Source: an uncultured Flavobacteriaceae bacterium (GTDB lineage: Bacteria; Bacteroidota; Bacteroidia; Flavobacteriales; Flavobacteriaceae). From it: a stretch of 64,000 nucleotides of DNA. The stretch is from the NCBI GenBank assembly GCA_947503105.1, contig CANNCM010000003.1:124001-188000 (forward strand). Reading direction: 5' to 3'. Below are positions 1 through 9,247 of this stretch, one piece after another; position 1 is the stretch's first letter, and each line of letters begins with the position of its first letter. Both the position numbers and the translations under genes were made by a program. The notes below the pieces were generated by a model, which worked only from the letters and a program-made list of their open reading frames with translations, did not search any database and was not told the DNA's origin.

Positions 1-1
1 A

Positions 2-1195
2 TTACAAGGCTTCACTTAAAATTTCAAGAGGATGTTGTTCTCCCTCATATTGGTTTTTAATTTCTTCTCTTTTGGCGCTGACACTCAAGATAATTCCTAT
101 CCCAAGGCAAGTCACCCATATGGATGTTCCACCACTGCTAATCAATGGAAGAGTTTGGCCTGTTACAGGAAATAACTCTACGGCAACTCCCATATTTATT
201 AAGGCCTGAAAAATAATTGGAAGTCCAACGCCTATGGTCAATAGTTTTGCAAAAACAGTTTCAGCTTTTTGTGCGACAATTACAATTCTAAACAAAAGCA
301 ACAGATATAAAATCAATAAAAACAGCCCTCCCAATAGTCCATATTCTTCAATAATAATGGCGAAAATAAAATCTGAAGAGGATTGAGGTAGGAAATTTTT
401 CTGAACACTTTTTCCAGGTCCTAAACCATATAAACTTCCTGTTGCAATAGCAATTTTTGCTTTTTCAATTTGATAATCTTCCTCCGAATCATGATCGTCC
501 ATAAAATTCGCAATTCGACTGGTCCAGGTATCAACTCTATTGGGCATAGTTTCTGGAAAGGCTTTTGCAAGCAGTACAAAAAAGGCAAGCACCAAAAGCC
601 CCGACCCTACGATTGCTCCAAGGTATTTTAGTGGATATCCGCCCAAAAATGCCAAAACTAGTATCATTGTAAAAATAATAGCAGTCGTTGAGAAGTTGGC
701 CGGAAGAATCAAAATAAGGACTACAAAAACCGGTAACCACAATGGAACTAAAGACGACTTGAATGTGATTTTTTGTTCAAAGACTTTTGAAAGATACCGC
801 GCCACAAAAACCATCAGCACCAAAGCAGCTAGAGTTGATGGTTGGAATGTAAATCCAACAAACGGTACACGAATCCAACGACTCGCATTGGCACCATCAA
901 TTGTTGTTCCTTGTAAAAGCGTTACCAAAAGAAGAATCAAAACAACTGGAAACATGACCATAGAAAGTCCTTTGAAGTAACGGTATGGAATCCTATGTAT
1001 GCCATAAATAATAGAAAACCCTAAAAACAAATGCACAAAATGCTTTACGAGGTAACTAAACGTTTGACCATCACCATAGGTATATGCCAAATTGCTTGCC
1101 GCACTATACACAGGCAAAAATGAAAATATAGCCAATAGCGCAACAATGGCCCATATCATTCGATCTCCCTTTATGTTACCAAATTTTAATTTCAT
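2..1195 (-). CDS. ftsW: FtsW, septal peptidoglycan glycosyltransferase (SEDS family)
   Basis: Polytopic inner-membrane SEDS protein that polymerises lipid II at the division site together with the class B PBP FtsI. The 397 residues contain about ten hydrophobic segments, the SRWIRVP stretch (residues 105-111) in the first large loop, and the QSSSDFIFA block, whose Asp275 matches the catalytic aspartate of SEDS enzymes. The C-terminal half has the usual SSGGTS motif. The stop codon lies 1 base inside the window edge, so the gene is complete. Its ATG directly abuts the stop of murD, so it is the last visible gene of the dcw operon; murG, murC and ftsQ would be expected beyond the edge. Assigned to FtsW rather than RodA by context. 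Confidence 0.95.
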   Translation of the reverse strand: MKLKFGNIKGDRMIWAIVALLAIFSFLPVYSAASNLAYTYGDGQTFSYLVKHFVHLFLGFSIIYGIHRIPYRYFKGLSMVMFPVVLILLLVTLLQGTTIDGANASRWIRVPFVGFTFQPSTLAALVLMVFVARYLSKVFEQKITFKSSLVPLWLPVFVVLILILPANFSTTAIIFTMILVLAFLGGYPLKYLGAIVGSGLLVLAFFVLLAKAFPETMPNRVDTWTSRIANFMDDHDSEEDYQIEKAKIAIATGSLYGLGPGKSVQKNFLPQSSSDFIFAIIIEEYGLLGGLFLLILYLLLLFRIVIVAQKAETVFAKLLTIGVGLPIIFQALINMGVAVELFPVTGQTLPLISSGGTSIWVTCLGIGIILSVSAKREEIKNQYEGEQHPLEILSEAL

Positions 1196-2527
1196 TTATA
1201 ACGCGCGTACTGCAGTTTTAAATTGATGTCCTCTATCTTCATAATTTTTAAATAAATCGAAACTCGCACAAGCCGGCGACAGCAATACATTTTCTCCAGC
1301 TGCTGCAATATTGTAAGCAATTTTTACGGCCTCTGACATATACTGCGTTTCTACCATGATTTCTACCATGTGCTCAAAATTATGGAACAAAGCTTCGTTG
1401 TTTTTTCCAAGGCAAATAATCGCTTTTACTTTTTCATTGACAAAAGGAAATAAAGCACTATAATCGTTGCCTTTATCTACTCCACCAACAATCCAAACGG
1501 TTGGCGCATCCATGCTTTCCAATGCAAAATAAGTTGCATTTACGTTGGTTGCTTTCGAGTCGTTTATGTACTGTACTTTATTGATTTTCAATACGTTTTC
1601 TAAACGATGCTCTGCTCCTTGAAAACATTCTAAGCTTTCACGAATAGTGTCTTTTCTAATTTTGAGAAGGTGAGCAACGGTAGCCGCTGCCATCGCATTT
1701 TTGATGTTGTGCTTTCCTTCTAAAGCTAAATTTGTTGTTGGCATTATGTTTTCTTCTTTTTTATATTTTATAATAATTTCTTCTTGTCTTAAAAATGTAC
1801 CTTGTTCTAATATTTTTGTTAATGAAAAAGGCATCAATGTTGATTGAATGTCGTGAGTTTGGATATAGGAGTTTATCACCTCATCATCGGCATCATAAAT
1901 CAAAATATCTTCTTTGGTTTGATTCATGGTAATTCTAAACTTTGAAGCGATATAGTTTTCAAATTTATGATCATAGCGATCCAAATGATCTGGAGTTATG
2001 TTGGTAATCACAGCAATATGTGGTCTGAATTTACGAACACCGTCCAACTGAAAACTGCTTAACTCCAACACAAAGTGATCCGGATTTTTCTCAATAAGAC
2101 CCGCAAAACTATCACCAATATTACCTCCCATTTCCACGTTTAATTTGGCCTGATGCAGAATATGATGAGTCATCATTGTTGTGGTTGTTTTTCCATTACT
2201 TCCAGTAATTCCAACAATATTGGCCTCCGTAAATTGAGCCGCAAACTCAATTTCAGAAAGCACAGGAACCTGTTGTTCAAGAAGGGCTTTGACAATGGCC
2301 ACTTGTTCCGAAATTCCAGGGCTTTTCATCACAACATCAGCATTTAAAATTTTTGACGGTGTGTGTTTTTCTTCCTCCCAATCAATCTCATTATGTATAA
2401 GAACGTCCTTGTATTCTTTTTTTAGTGTTCCGTAATCTGAAACAAAAACTTCAAACCCTTTTTCTTTTCCCAAAAGCGCTGTACCAACACCACTTTCTCC
2501 ACCACCAAGTACTACCAATCGCTTCAT
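1196..2527 (-). CDS. murD: UDP-N-acetylmuramoyl-L-alanine--D-glutamate ligase
   Basis: Cytoplasmic Mur ligase that adds D-glutamate to UDP-MurNAc-L-Ala with ATP hydrolysis. The 443 residues match the family length. An N-terminal nucleotide-sugar binding region begins with a GGGESG loop (residues 8-13). The central ATPase domain has the P-loop GSNGKTT (109-115). Later come the NITPDHLDRY block and the C-terminal WIVGGVDKGNDY and LLSPACASFD motifs characteristic of MurD. It abuts mraY upstream and ftsW downstream with no spacer, implying one transcript. Confidence 0.97.
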   Translation of the reverse strand: MKRLVVLGGGESGVGTALLGKEKGFEVFVSDYGTLKKEYKDVLIHNEIDWEEEKHTPSKILNADVVMKSPGISEQVAIVKALLEQQVPVLSEIEFAAQFTEANIVGITGSNGKTTTTMMTHHILHQAKLNVEMGGNIGDSFAGLIEKNPDHFVLELSSFQLDGVRKFRPHIAVITNITPDHLDRYDHKFENYIASKFRITMNQTKEDILIYDADDEVINSYIQTHDIQSTLMPFSLTKILEQGTFLRQEEIIIKYKKEENIMPTTNLALEGKHNIKNAMAAATVAHLLKIRKDTIRESLECFQGAEHRLENVLKINKVQYINDSKATNVNATYFALESMDAPTVWIVGGVDKGNDYSALFPFVNEKVKAIICLGKNNEALFHNFEHMVEIMVETQYMSEAVKIAYNIAAAGENVLLSPACASFDLFKNYEDRGHQFKTAVRAL

Positions 2528-3760
2528 TTATCTAATTTTTAGGGTGACGATGGTTAGGATGGCTAGAAGAATTCCAACAATCCAAAATCGAGTCACAATT
2601 TTACTTTCGTGATAACCTAATTTTTGATAATGATGATGCAAAGGCGACATTTTAAAAATGCGTCGTCCAGTACCAAATTTCTTTTTTGTGTACTTGAAAT
2701 AGCCCACTTGTAGCACGACTGATAAATTTTCGATTACAAAAATTCCACACAACAATGGAATCAACCACTCTTTGCGTACTGCAATTGCAATGACAGCTAT
2801 AATACCACCAATGGTCAAACTCCCGGTATCGCCCATAAACACCTGAGCTGGAAAAGTATTGTACCACAAAAATCCAATTAATGCCCCTACAAAAGCAGCA
2901 ATATAGATTGTAATTTCTTCGACTCGGGGGATGTACATAATGTTCAAATAGTCGGAGAAAATGATATTACCAGAAACCCATGCAAAAATTCCAAGTGTGA
3001 GTACTATTATTGCCGATGTTCCTGCAGCAAGGCCATCAATGCCATCGGTTAAATTTGCACCATTGGACACTGCCGTGATGATAAAAATCACCACGAAAAC
3101 AAAGACAATCCACGCATATTGTTCTAAACTAGGATGAATCCATGTGATCAAATCGGCATAATCAAATTCGTTGGCCTTTACAAAAGGAATGGTGGTTTTG
3201 GTTGATTTTATTTCTGGATAAAATTGCTTTGAAGGTCTTTGCGCTTCAGCAACAGTCACACGCTCTTGTATTGGAATTTGCTCTTTGATGGTCACTTCGG
3301 AATGGAAAAATAGAGTGAGTCCAACTATGACCCCAAGACCAACTTGACCAATAACTTTAAACTTTCCTTTTAATCCTTCTTTGTCATTTTTAAATTTTTT
3401 GATATAATCATCTGTAAAACCAATTGCTCCCATCCAAAGGGTGGTCATTAATAAAAGAAGGATATAGATATTATCTAGTTTTGCCACCAGAAGTACAGGC
3501 ACAAGAGTCGCCAAAATGATGATCAAACCTCCCATTGTTGGCGTTCCTGCTTTTTCTTTTTGTCCATCCAGCCCCAAATCTCGAATGGTCTCTCCTACTT
3601 GCTTTCTTTGAAGAATACTGATGATTTTCTTTCCAAAAATCGTAGAAATTAAAAGCGACAAAATAATGGCCAAAGCTGCCCTAAAGGTCAAGAAACCAAA
3701 GAGCGATGCTCCGGGAAACTGGTATTCTTTTTCTAAATATTCAAACAAATAGTACAGCAT
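2528..3760 (-). CDS. mraY: Phospho-N-acetylmuramoyl-pentapeptide transferase
   Basis: Integral membrane enzyme that transfers phospho-MurNAc-pentapeptide to undecaprenyl phosphate, giving lipid I. Visible motifs are AGTPTMGG (71-78), the Mg-binding DD of DDYIKK (117-122), [10 protein letters not shown] (236-245) and the C-terminal LHHHYQ loop. At 410 residues it is about 50 longer than typical proteobacterial MraY. The extra length is a hydrophilic stretch at roughly 155-212 between transmembrane segments, rich in Lys, Glu, Gln and Pro. As far as I recall, Bacteroidetes MraY proteins share this insert. It lies 1 base from murE and abuts murD. Confidence 0.96.
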   Translation of the reverse strand: MLYYLFEYLEKEYQFPGASLFGFLTFRAALAIILSLLISTIFGKKIISILQRKQVGETIRDLGLDGQKEKAGTPTMGGLIIILATLVPVLLVAKLDNIYILLLLMTTLWMGAIGFTDDYIKKFKNDKEGLKGKFKVIGQVGLGVIVGLTLFFHSEVTIKEQIPIQERVTVAEAQRPSKQFYPEIKSTKTTIPFVKANEFDYADLITWIHPSLEQYAWIVFVFVVIFIITAVSNGANLTDGIDGLAAGTSAIIVLTLGIFAWVSGNIIFSDYLNIMYIPRVEEITIYIAAFVGALIGFLWYNTFPAQVFMGDTGSLTIGGIIAVIAIAVRKEWLIPLLCGIFVIENLSVVLQVGYFKYTKKKFGTGRRIFKMSPLHHHYQKLGYHESKIVTRFWIVGILLAILTIVTLKIR

Positions 3761-3761
3761 A

Positions 3762-5222
3762 TTATTTTTGTAATTGATTTAAATAGTCTAAAGCCACTTC
3801 ATAATCGTTAAAGGCCGAGCGTTTTCCGTTAATTTCTTGATAAGATTCATGTCCTTTTCCAGCAACAAGTATGATATCATTTGTACGTGCCAACTGACAA
3901 GCAGCCTTAATGGCCTGTTTACGATTGGTAATGGCCATTATTTTCTTAAAATTTTGTGGTTCTACGCCTTGCTCCATTTCAGAAATAATGCTGTCTGGGT
4001 TTTCAGATCTTGGGTTATCGCTAGTAAAAATGACTTTGGAACTCAATGCTGAAGCAATATGTCCCATCTTTGGACGTTTAGTTTTGTCGCGATCTCCACC
4101 ACAACCCACAACCGAAATCAAGAGTTCGTTCTGTGTACGAATATCATTGATGGTATGCAGTACATTTTTGAGGGCATCAGGTGTATGTGCATAATCGACG
4201 ATGACCGTAATGTTATTTGGTGTTACAAAATATTCAAAACGCCCACTAACATTTTCGAGGGTACTCATTAGTCGTAGTAGTTCGTCGTTTTCAAGACCCA
4301 AAATATCAGCACAAGCAAATACTGCCGTAAGGTTATATGCATTAAAACTTCCAATTAATTTCACCCAAATTTCATTGTCATTGATTTTTAATAACAAACC
4401 TTTAAAGTGATTTTCAAGAATTTGAGTTCGGTAATCTGCATAGCTTTTCATGGCATAACTGTAGGTTTTTGCTTTGGTGTTTTGAACCATGATCCGACCA
4501 TTTTTGTCGTCCACATTCGTTAGTGCAAAAGCTGTTTTTGAAAGACCATCAAAAAATGATTTTTTCACATCTCGATATTCTGCAAACGAAGAATGATAAT
4601 CGAGATGATCGTGTGATAGATTGGTAAAAATACCACCTTCAAAAGCTAATCCATCTGTGCGGTGCTGGTGTATGCCATGTGAACTCACTTCCATAAAACA
4701 AAATTCCACACCAACGTTATTCATTTGCTGGAGGTAAGAATTGATGACTAATGAGTCGGGGGTGGTATGAGAAGTAGAATGACTTGTATTGTCAACCATT
4801 ATTTTTACTGTAGAAATTAAGCCAACTTTATATCCTGCAGCTTTAAACAGATTGTATAATAATGAAGCGACCGTTGTTTTGCCATTAGTTCCTGTAACGC
4901 CAATCAACCGCAGGTTTTCTGAGGGATGCTGATAAAAATTAGCAGCCATAAAGGCCAGTGCAGAGGATGAGGATTGAACCTCAACGTATGTGATATTTTC
5001 AATTTTGTGTTCTGGGAGTGTTTCTGCGACTATAACAGATGCTCCATTCTCTATGGCTTTTTCGATGAATGAATGCCCATCGGAATGCACACCTTTTATG
5101 GCTACAAATAGATCATTTTTTTCAACTTTTCGGGAATCATACTGAATAGAATTTACAACAACATCTGTTGTGCCTTGCACAGACTGCAAAGCAACATTAT
5201 ACAATATGTCTTTTAAAATCAT
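3762..5222 (-). CDS. murE: UDP-MurNAc-L-Ala-D-Glu:meso-diaminopimelate ligase
   Basis: Cytoplasmic Mur ligase adding the third stem-peptide residue. The P-loop GTNGKTT is at 111-117. The DNPR motif at 402-405 is the known signature of meso-diaminopimelate-specific MurE, as against the Lys-specific form, so the murein is inferred to be DAP type. I chose the ATG at 5222, giving 486 residues; a GTG lies one codon upstream. The ATG overlaps the ftsI stop (TGATG), which indicates translational coupling. A GKGHE motif near the C terminus (about 455-459) is also typical. Confidence 0.96.
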   Translation of the reverse strand: MILKDILYNVALQSVQGTTDVVVNSIQYDSRKVEKNDLFVAIKGVHSDGHSFIEKAIENGASVIVAETLPEHKIENITYVEVQSSSSALAFMAANFYQHPSENLRLIGVTGTNGKTTVASLLYNLFKAAGYKVGLISTVKIMVDNTSHSTSHTTPDSLVINSYLQQMNNVGVEFCFMEVSSHGIHQHRTDGLAFEGGIFTNLSHDHLDYHSSFAEYRDVKKSFFDGLSKTAFALTNVDDKNGRIMVQNTKAKTYSYAMKSYADYRTQILENHFKGLLLKINDNEIWVKLIGSFNAYNLTAVFACADILGLENDELLRLMSTLENVSGRFEYFVTPNNITVIVDYAHTPDALKNVLHTINDIRTQNELLISVVGCGGDRDKTKRPKMGHIASALSSKVIFTSDNPRSENPDSIISEMEQGVEPQNFKKIMAITNRKQAIKAACQLARTNDIILVAGKGHESYQEINGKRSAFNDYEVALDYLNQLQK

Positions 5223-7231
5223 CACGATAATTCTAGTATTACAGTTGTTTTTGGCACTACTTTTTCGCCTCTATTTATAGATTGATTTTGTACTTTTCCT
5301 TGCCCAATAATCTTAACTTTAAGCCCCATATTTTCTAGGATAGCAATAGCATCCATTGCTGGCATGCCCTTGAGGTTTGGCATCACTGTTTTGTACTTCT
5401 CCGACGTTGTATAGTACCTTTGATATTGTTCCTCTACTGCCAATGCGGTTTGATTGATATTTTCGATGACATCAAGAACAGGAGCACTAGTGTATATTTT
5501 TTGAGCAATTTTTTTAAATACTGGACCAGAGACATCAGCGCCATAATACCCTACACTTTTGTCTGGTTCATGAATCACCACAATACATGAATATTTTGGA
5601 TTTTCGGCCGGAAAATATCCAGAGAATGTTGATATATAATTTAATTGTTCTTTATTTATATAGTCTTTTTGGCAGGTCCCTGTCTTTCCAGCCATAGAAA
5701 AGTTTTTAGCGTACAAACCATGGCCTGTACCGTGGTCTTTTTCAACTACATTTTGAAGCAGTTTTTGAAGTTTTTGTACAGTTTCTTTAGAACATATTTG
5801 AGGGTTGATAACCTTTGTTTCAAACACTTCAATCGATTGATCAATAGTTCTCACTTCTTCTACAAAACGTGGCTTAACCATTATGCCATCATTAGCAATA
5901 GCATTATAAAAAGTAAGCGTTTGTAAAGGAGTAAAAGACACCCCGTAGCCATAGGCCATCCATTGAAGTGCAATACCACTCCAACGGTTATTTTTTATTC
6001 TTGGGTCGGGAATGATTGCTTTGCCTTCACCTACTATTGGAAGCCCCAGTGAATCACCAAGGTTCATTTTGTACAAACCATCAATAAATTTGGAAGGGTT
6101 TTGTTTGTAAGCCTCATCAATTGCACTCACAATTCCTGTATTTGAAGAGACTTCAAAAGCTTCGGCTACAGATATTTTTCCATAACCTCCTTTTTTAGAA
6201 TCTCTTACTTTTTTACCATAAAAAGACAAAACTCCTTTTTTGGTATCAACAATGGTGGTCGTGTCAATTTTTTGATCTTCTAGTGCCACTGCCAATGCCA
6301 TCAACTTAAAAGTAGAACCTGGTTCGTGTGATTCTCCAACTGCATAATTTAGACGCTCATAATACTTTCCTTCAGCATTTCTACCAAGATTTGAAATCGC
6401 TCTTATTGCGCCTGTTTTAGTTTCCATGACAACCACAGATCCATGGTCGGCATTATACTTCTCTAATTGCTCCAAAAGGGCATGATGTGCAATATCTTGA
6501 ACATTTACATCAATCGTAGTAATGACGTCATAACCGTCTTGAGGTTCGGTTTGATTGAAATCATCAATAGGTTTCCACTGGCCTTTTCCAATGTTTTGTT
6601 TTAGACGCTTACCATCTACACCTCGCAAATATTTTTCTCCAAATGCACCATCGATCCCAACGCGAGTTATAAATCCATTAGCATCTACTCTTTCGTAGCC
6701 CACAGAACGCTGAGCAATCCCCCCAAGAGGATAATCTCGTTTTGTGGTTTGCTCTACGATCAACCCACCTTTGTAAGCTCCTAAATTCAATAGTGGAAAA
6801 GACCTCAAACGCAAATACTCTGAATAATCAATATTCCTTGCCAATAAAAAGTAGCGGTTTTTATTTTGCCGTGCTTCTCGAATTCGCTTCTGTAAAACAA
6901 GAGATGAAGAACCATTAAATGCAGAAATAGAATCGCATAATGCTTGTATATTAGATTGAAAGTTACGCTCCGATGAAGTCACCAAATCTAGTCTAATATC
7001 ATATTTTGGTACTGATGTAGCCAACAGACTACCATCAACAGAATATACATTCCCTCTATTGGAAGGGATGACCACATTTTTGATGCTGCGTTTTTCTGCA
7101 AGAGATCTGTAGGCCTCTCCCTGTACAAACTGAATTTTAGATAATTTAAAAATTACCAACAAAGCAAAAATGAACATACACCCCGAAATGAAGTATAATT
7201 TGTTTAATATGTTGGTTTCTTTTTCAGACAT
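5222..7231 (-). CDS. ftsI: FtsI-type class B penicillin-binding protein with PASTA domain
   Basis: Septal transpeptidase that cross-links the glycan strands made by FtsW. Order of parts in the 669 residues: short cytoplasmic tail, one membrane anchor (about 12-30), PBP dimerisation domain, transpeptidase domain with SxxK at 306-309 (STFK), SxN at 362-364 (SSN) and KTG at 516-518, then a C-terminal PASTA domain (about 610-669, beginning near VMPNLKG). A PASTA tail on FtsI is absent from E. coli but common in Bacteroidetes and Gram-positive relatives. It follows ftsL by 4 bases and overlaps murE by the TGATG junction. Confidence 0.95.
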   Translation of the reverse strand: MSEKETNILNKLYFISGCMFIFALLVIFKLSKIQFVQGEAYRSLAEKRSIKNVVIPSNRGNVYSVDGSLLATSVPKYDIRLDLVTSSERNFQSNIQALCDSISAFNGSSSLVLQKRIREARQNKNRYFLLARNIDYSEYLRLRSFPLLNLGAYKGGLIVEQTTKRDYPLGGIAQRSVGYERVDANGFITRVGIDGAFGEKYLRGVDGKRLKQNIGKGQWKPIDDFNQTEPQDGYDVITTIDVNVQDIAHHALLEQLEKYNADHGSVVVMETKTGAIRAISNLGRNAEGKYYERLNYAVGESHEPGSTFKLMALAVALEDQKIDTTTIVDTKKGVLSFYGKKVRDSKKGGYGKISVAEAFEVSSNTGIVSAIDEAYKQNPSKFIDGLYKMNLGDSLGLPIVGEGKAIIPDPRIKNNRWSGIALQWMAYGYGVSFTPLQTLTFYNAIANDGIMVKPRFVEEVRTIDQSIEVFETKVINPQICSKETVQKLQKLLQNVVEKDHGTGHGLYAKNFSMAGKTGTCQKDYINKEQLNYISTFSGYFPAENPKYSCIVVIHEPDKSVGYYGADVSGPVFKKIAQKIYTSAPVLDVIENINQTALAVEEQYQRYYTTSEKYKTVMPNLKGMPAMDAIAILENMGLKVKIIGQGKVQNQSINRGEKVVPKTTVILELS

Positions 7232-7235
7232 TTAT

Positions 7236-7556
7236 TTATTTTGTTCTTGAAGCAATTAAGATTTTAACAGGCGGAGTTTGAGAAGGAACAATCCCTTTGT
7301 TTTTGAGACGGCCACGAACCACAGATTCCAACCTAAGCTCCATCAAATCGGAACGTGTTTTGACGTATAATGAACGCAATGATTTTACGTCTTCATTTAA
7401 TTTTGCAATATGATGTACTTTTCGATCGGCGCTATGCGAACTTGCGATCATCATGATGGCCAAAGCAGAAAAAAACAAAATTAAACGCCATTTTTTGTAA
7501 GCCCCATCGCTCACCAAAAAAGTTCCTTTTAATATGTTATAAACTATGTTTTTCAT
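7236..7556 (-). CDS. ftsL: FtsL-like division protein
   Basis: Small bitopic membrane protein of 106 residues between rsmH and ftsI, the conserved place of ftsL. It has a short cytoplasmic N terminus, a single hydrophobic segment (about 24-41) and a following region with heptad-like spacing of Leu and Val (about 48-85) consistent with the periplasmic coiled coil that pairs with FtsB. FtsL sequences diverge quickly, so the call rests on size, topology and position more than on motifs. Spacing to both neighbours is under 10 bases. Confidence 0.8.
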   Translation of the reverse strand: MKNIVYNILKGTFLVSDGAYKKWRLILFFSALAIMMIASSHSADRKVHHIAKLNEDVKSLRSLYVKTRSDLMELRLESVVRGRLKNKGIVPSQTPPVKILIASRTK

Positions 7557-7563
7557 TCTGTAT

Positions 7564-8460
7564 TTATAGTTTTTGTGCGATTCTCAACTTTGCACTTCTT
7601 GCTCTGTTATTCTCCTTTATTTCAGCTGGAGTTGGAACAATCAATTTGCCAATCTTCTTGAATGGTACAGAGAAATTTCCAAACATATCGCGCTCTGGCT
7701 CCCCCTCAAACATGCCGTTTCTTACAAATCTTTTTACCAAACGATCTTCCAAAGAATGGTAAGAAATAACACTTAGTCTCCCGTCTTGCTTTAGCACCTC
7801 TTTGCTATCCATCAAAAAAGTTTTTAGCACTTCAAGTTCATTATTGACTTCAATTCTTATCGCTTGATAGATTTGAGCTAAAATTTTATTTTGTTTACCT
7901 CTAGGCAAATATTTATTCAACAAATTTTTTAATTCAAATGTGGTATCAATAGCGTGATCTGTTCGTGCTTCAACAATTGTTCTTGCGAGTGCCGGGGCAA
8001 TTCTCAACTCTCCAAATTCCCAAAACAATCGCCTCAATTCTTCCTCTGAATACGTATTAATAATGGTCTTTGCAGACACTTTGTCATCTTGATTCATTCG
8101 CATGTCCAATGGCGCATCAAAACGGATTGAAAACCCGCGATCGGGCGCATCAAACTGATATGAAGAAACTCCAAAATCTGCCAAAATACCATCAACTGCC
8201 TTGATGCCATGAAAGCGCAAAAACCGCTTCATGAACCTAAAATTCTCATTGATTAATGTAAATCGTTGATCATCAATACAATTTGAAAGAGCGTCTTTAT
8301 CTTGGTCAAAAGCAAATAGTTTTCCTTCTGGACCTAGGTGTTGTAGTATTTTTCGACTGTGACCGCCACCGCCAAAAGTAACATCCACATACACCCCATT
8401 TTTTTTTATCGCTAAACCACCAACAGATTCATCAAGCAAAACAGGATTATGATATTCCAT
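7564..8460 (-). CDS. rsmH: 16S rRNA m4C1402 methyltransferase
   Basis: Cytosolic S-adenosylmethionine-dependent enzyme that N4-methylates C1402 of 16S rRNA. The SAM-binding loop is visible as DVTFGGGGHS. Other family blocks are DRGFSIRFDAPLDMRM, YHSLEDRLVK near the C terminus, and a final NNRARSAKLRIA. I chose the ATG giving MEYHNPVLL, the usual start of this family (298 residues); three more upstream codons are open. The start overlaps the end of mraZ by 14 bases, the usual coupling in dcw clusters. Confidence 0.96.
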   Translation of the reverse strand: MEYHNPVLLDESVGGLAIKKNGVYVDVTFGGGGHSRKILQHLGPEGKLFAFDQDKDALSNCIDDQRFTLINENFRFMKRFLRFHGIKAVDGILADFGVSSYQFDAPDRGFSIRFDAPLDMRMNQDDKVSAKTIINTYSEEELRRLFWEFGELRIAPALARTIVEARTDHAIDTTFELKNLLNKYLPRGKQNKILAQIYQAIRIEVNNELEVLKTFLMDSKEVLKQDGRLSVISYHSLEDRLVKRFVRNGMFEGEPERDMFGNFSVPFKKIGKLIVPTPAEIKENNRARSAKLRIAQKL

Positions 8461-8914
8461 CGGCATCATCTTGTCCCATTACCTCTTCTGCCAAGTCTGC
8501 AAAATCATTTGCTGCATCATCAATGGCTTTTTCATACAACTCTTTATCCCAAATCTCTATGATATTAACCGCCGAAGAAACAACCACCTCTTTGGTGATT
8601 TTGGCGAATCCAACAAGATCTTTAGGAATAAGAAGACGCCCAGAGGCATCCAATTCGATAGGTTTCACACCGGCCGTAAACCTTCTTATGAAGTCGTTGT
8701 TTTTCTTTTTAAACCTATTCAGCTTATTTACTTTTTGCATTAAGGCCTCCCATTCTGTCATCGGGTACAACTCCAAACACGGCTGAAACACTGCGCGTTT
8801 CAAAACAAAACCATTACCCATAGACGAGGCCAACTGCTTTTTCAAAGCAACAGGAAGCATCAAACGGCCCTTTGCGTCTGCCTTACATTCGTATGATCCT
8901 ATGAGTGTATTCAA
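8447..8914 (-). CDS. mraZ: MraZ, transcriptional regulator of the dcw cluster (TTG start)
   Basis: DNA-binding regulator with two SpoVT/AbrB-like half domains. Each is marked by a conserved DxxGR motif: DAKGRLMLP near the N terminus and DASGRLLIP in the second half. An open frame runs up to an ATG at 8986, but that extension would read through the tandem MraZ boxes and the -7 element. I therefore place the start at TTG 8914, giving 155 residues beginning NTLIGSYECK, which matches the normal MraZ length and N terminus. Known family role: ring-shaped oligomer that binds repeated boxes upstream of its own gene and usually represses the cluster. Confidence 0.9.
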   Translation of the reverse strand: MNTLIGSYECKADAKGRLMLPVALKKQLASSMGNGFVLKRAVFQPCLELYPMTEWEALMQKVNKLNRFKKKNNDFIRRFTAGVKPIELDASGRLLIPKDLVGFAKITKEVVVSSAVNIIEIWDKELYEKAIDDAANDFADLAEEVMGQDDADGIS

Positions 8915-8943
8915 TTTAATTGATGTGTTTGTTTTGTGTATTC

Positions 8944-8951
8944 CAAAATTA
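8944..8951 (-). promoter_or_regulatory. Candidate -7 element of the mraZ/dcw promoter
   Basis: On the minus strand this octamer reads TAATTTTG, matching the Bacteroidetes -7 consensus TAnnTTTG. It lies about 30 bases before the TTG start of mraZ and about 12 bases after the nearest MraZ box. I see no clear TTTG at the expected -33 spacing; that position is occupied by the box repeats. Confidence 0.5.
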
Positions 8952-8962
8952 TAAAATAAATC

Positions 8963-8989
8963 CCACTTTTTACCACTTTTTACCACTTT
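8963..8989 (-). promoter_or_regulatory. MraZ operator: three tandem AAAGTGG boxes
   Basis: On the minus strand AAAGTGG occurs three times with exact 10-base periodicity, at 8983-8989, 8973-8979 and 8963-8969, each pair separated by TAA. This fits the published MraZ binding logic: TGGGN repeats with 5-base spacers in E. coli, and AAAGTG[T/G] repeats with 3-base spacers in Mycoplasma. The boxes sit just upstream of the -7 element, where bound MraZ would block RNA polymerase. Confidence 0.85.
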
Positions 8990-9210
8990 GTTAATAAATT
9001 TCTACCAAATGCAAAATAGCTCGACAAACCGCATGATTATTTTTATTTAAAATACTGACAATCAATTAATTATGAATAATTTGACGAAATTAACATTTTA
9101 GTGTTAATAAGAAGATTTAGCTGTATTTTTTAAAATTTCTTCTGAAAAAAATGCAATTTGACAAGTGTATTAAGAATAGCTTTTCAAGGTCTTTATTGAA
9201 TAAAATTGTT
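8990..9210. other. Divergent intergenic region between mraZ and the hydrolase gene
   Basis: The gene-free stretch between the two start codons is 333 bases. Apart from the MraZ boxes and the two -7 candidates it holds very AT-rich sequence and one perfect 6-base inverted repeat, TTAACA (9090-9095) and TGTTAA (9102-9107), with a 6-base centre, which could be an operator or chance. No ORF, RNA gene or terminator was recognised. Confidence 0.6.
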
Positions 9211-9218
9211 TAGATTTG
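9211..9218 (+). promoter_or_regulatory. Candidate -7 element for the hydrolase-engB transcript
   Basis: The sequence TAGATTTG fits TAnnTTTG and lies 29 bases before the ATG at 9248. It favours that ATG over a TTG at 9206, which would precede the element. No convincing -33 TTTG at 17-21 bases upstream. Confidence 0.4.
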
Positions 9219-9247
9219 CTAACAGTACCAATTTTTCAAATCATTAT

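Noticed and set aside
540-980. Long opposite-strand frames inside ftsW and other genes (also at 38565-38942 in fusA and 32042-32467 over rpsQ and rpmC)
   Set aside because: They run antisense to strongly conserved genes and their translations have no protein-like character or known motif.
5222-5225. GTG start for murE one codon upstream of the ATG
   Set aside because: The ATG gives the normal TGATG overlap with ftsI, and GTG is less common; the difference is a single residue.
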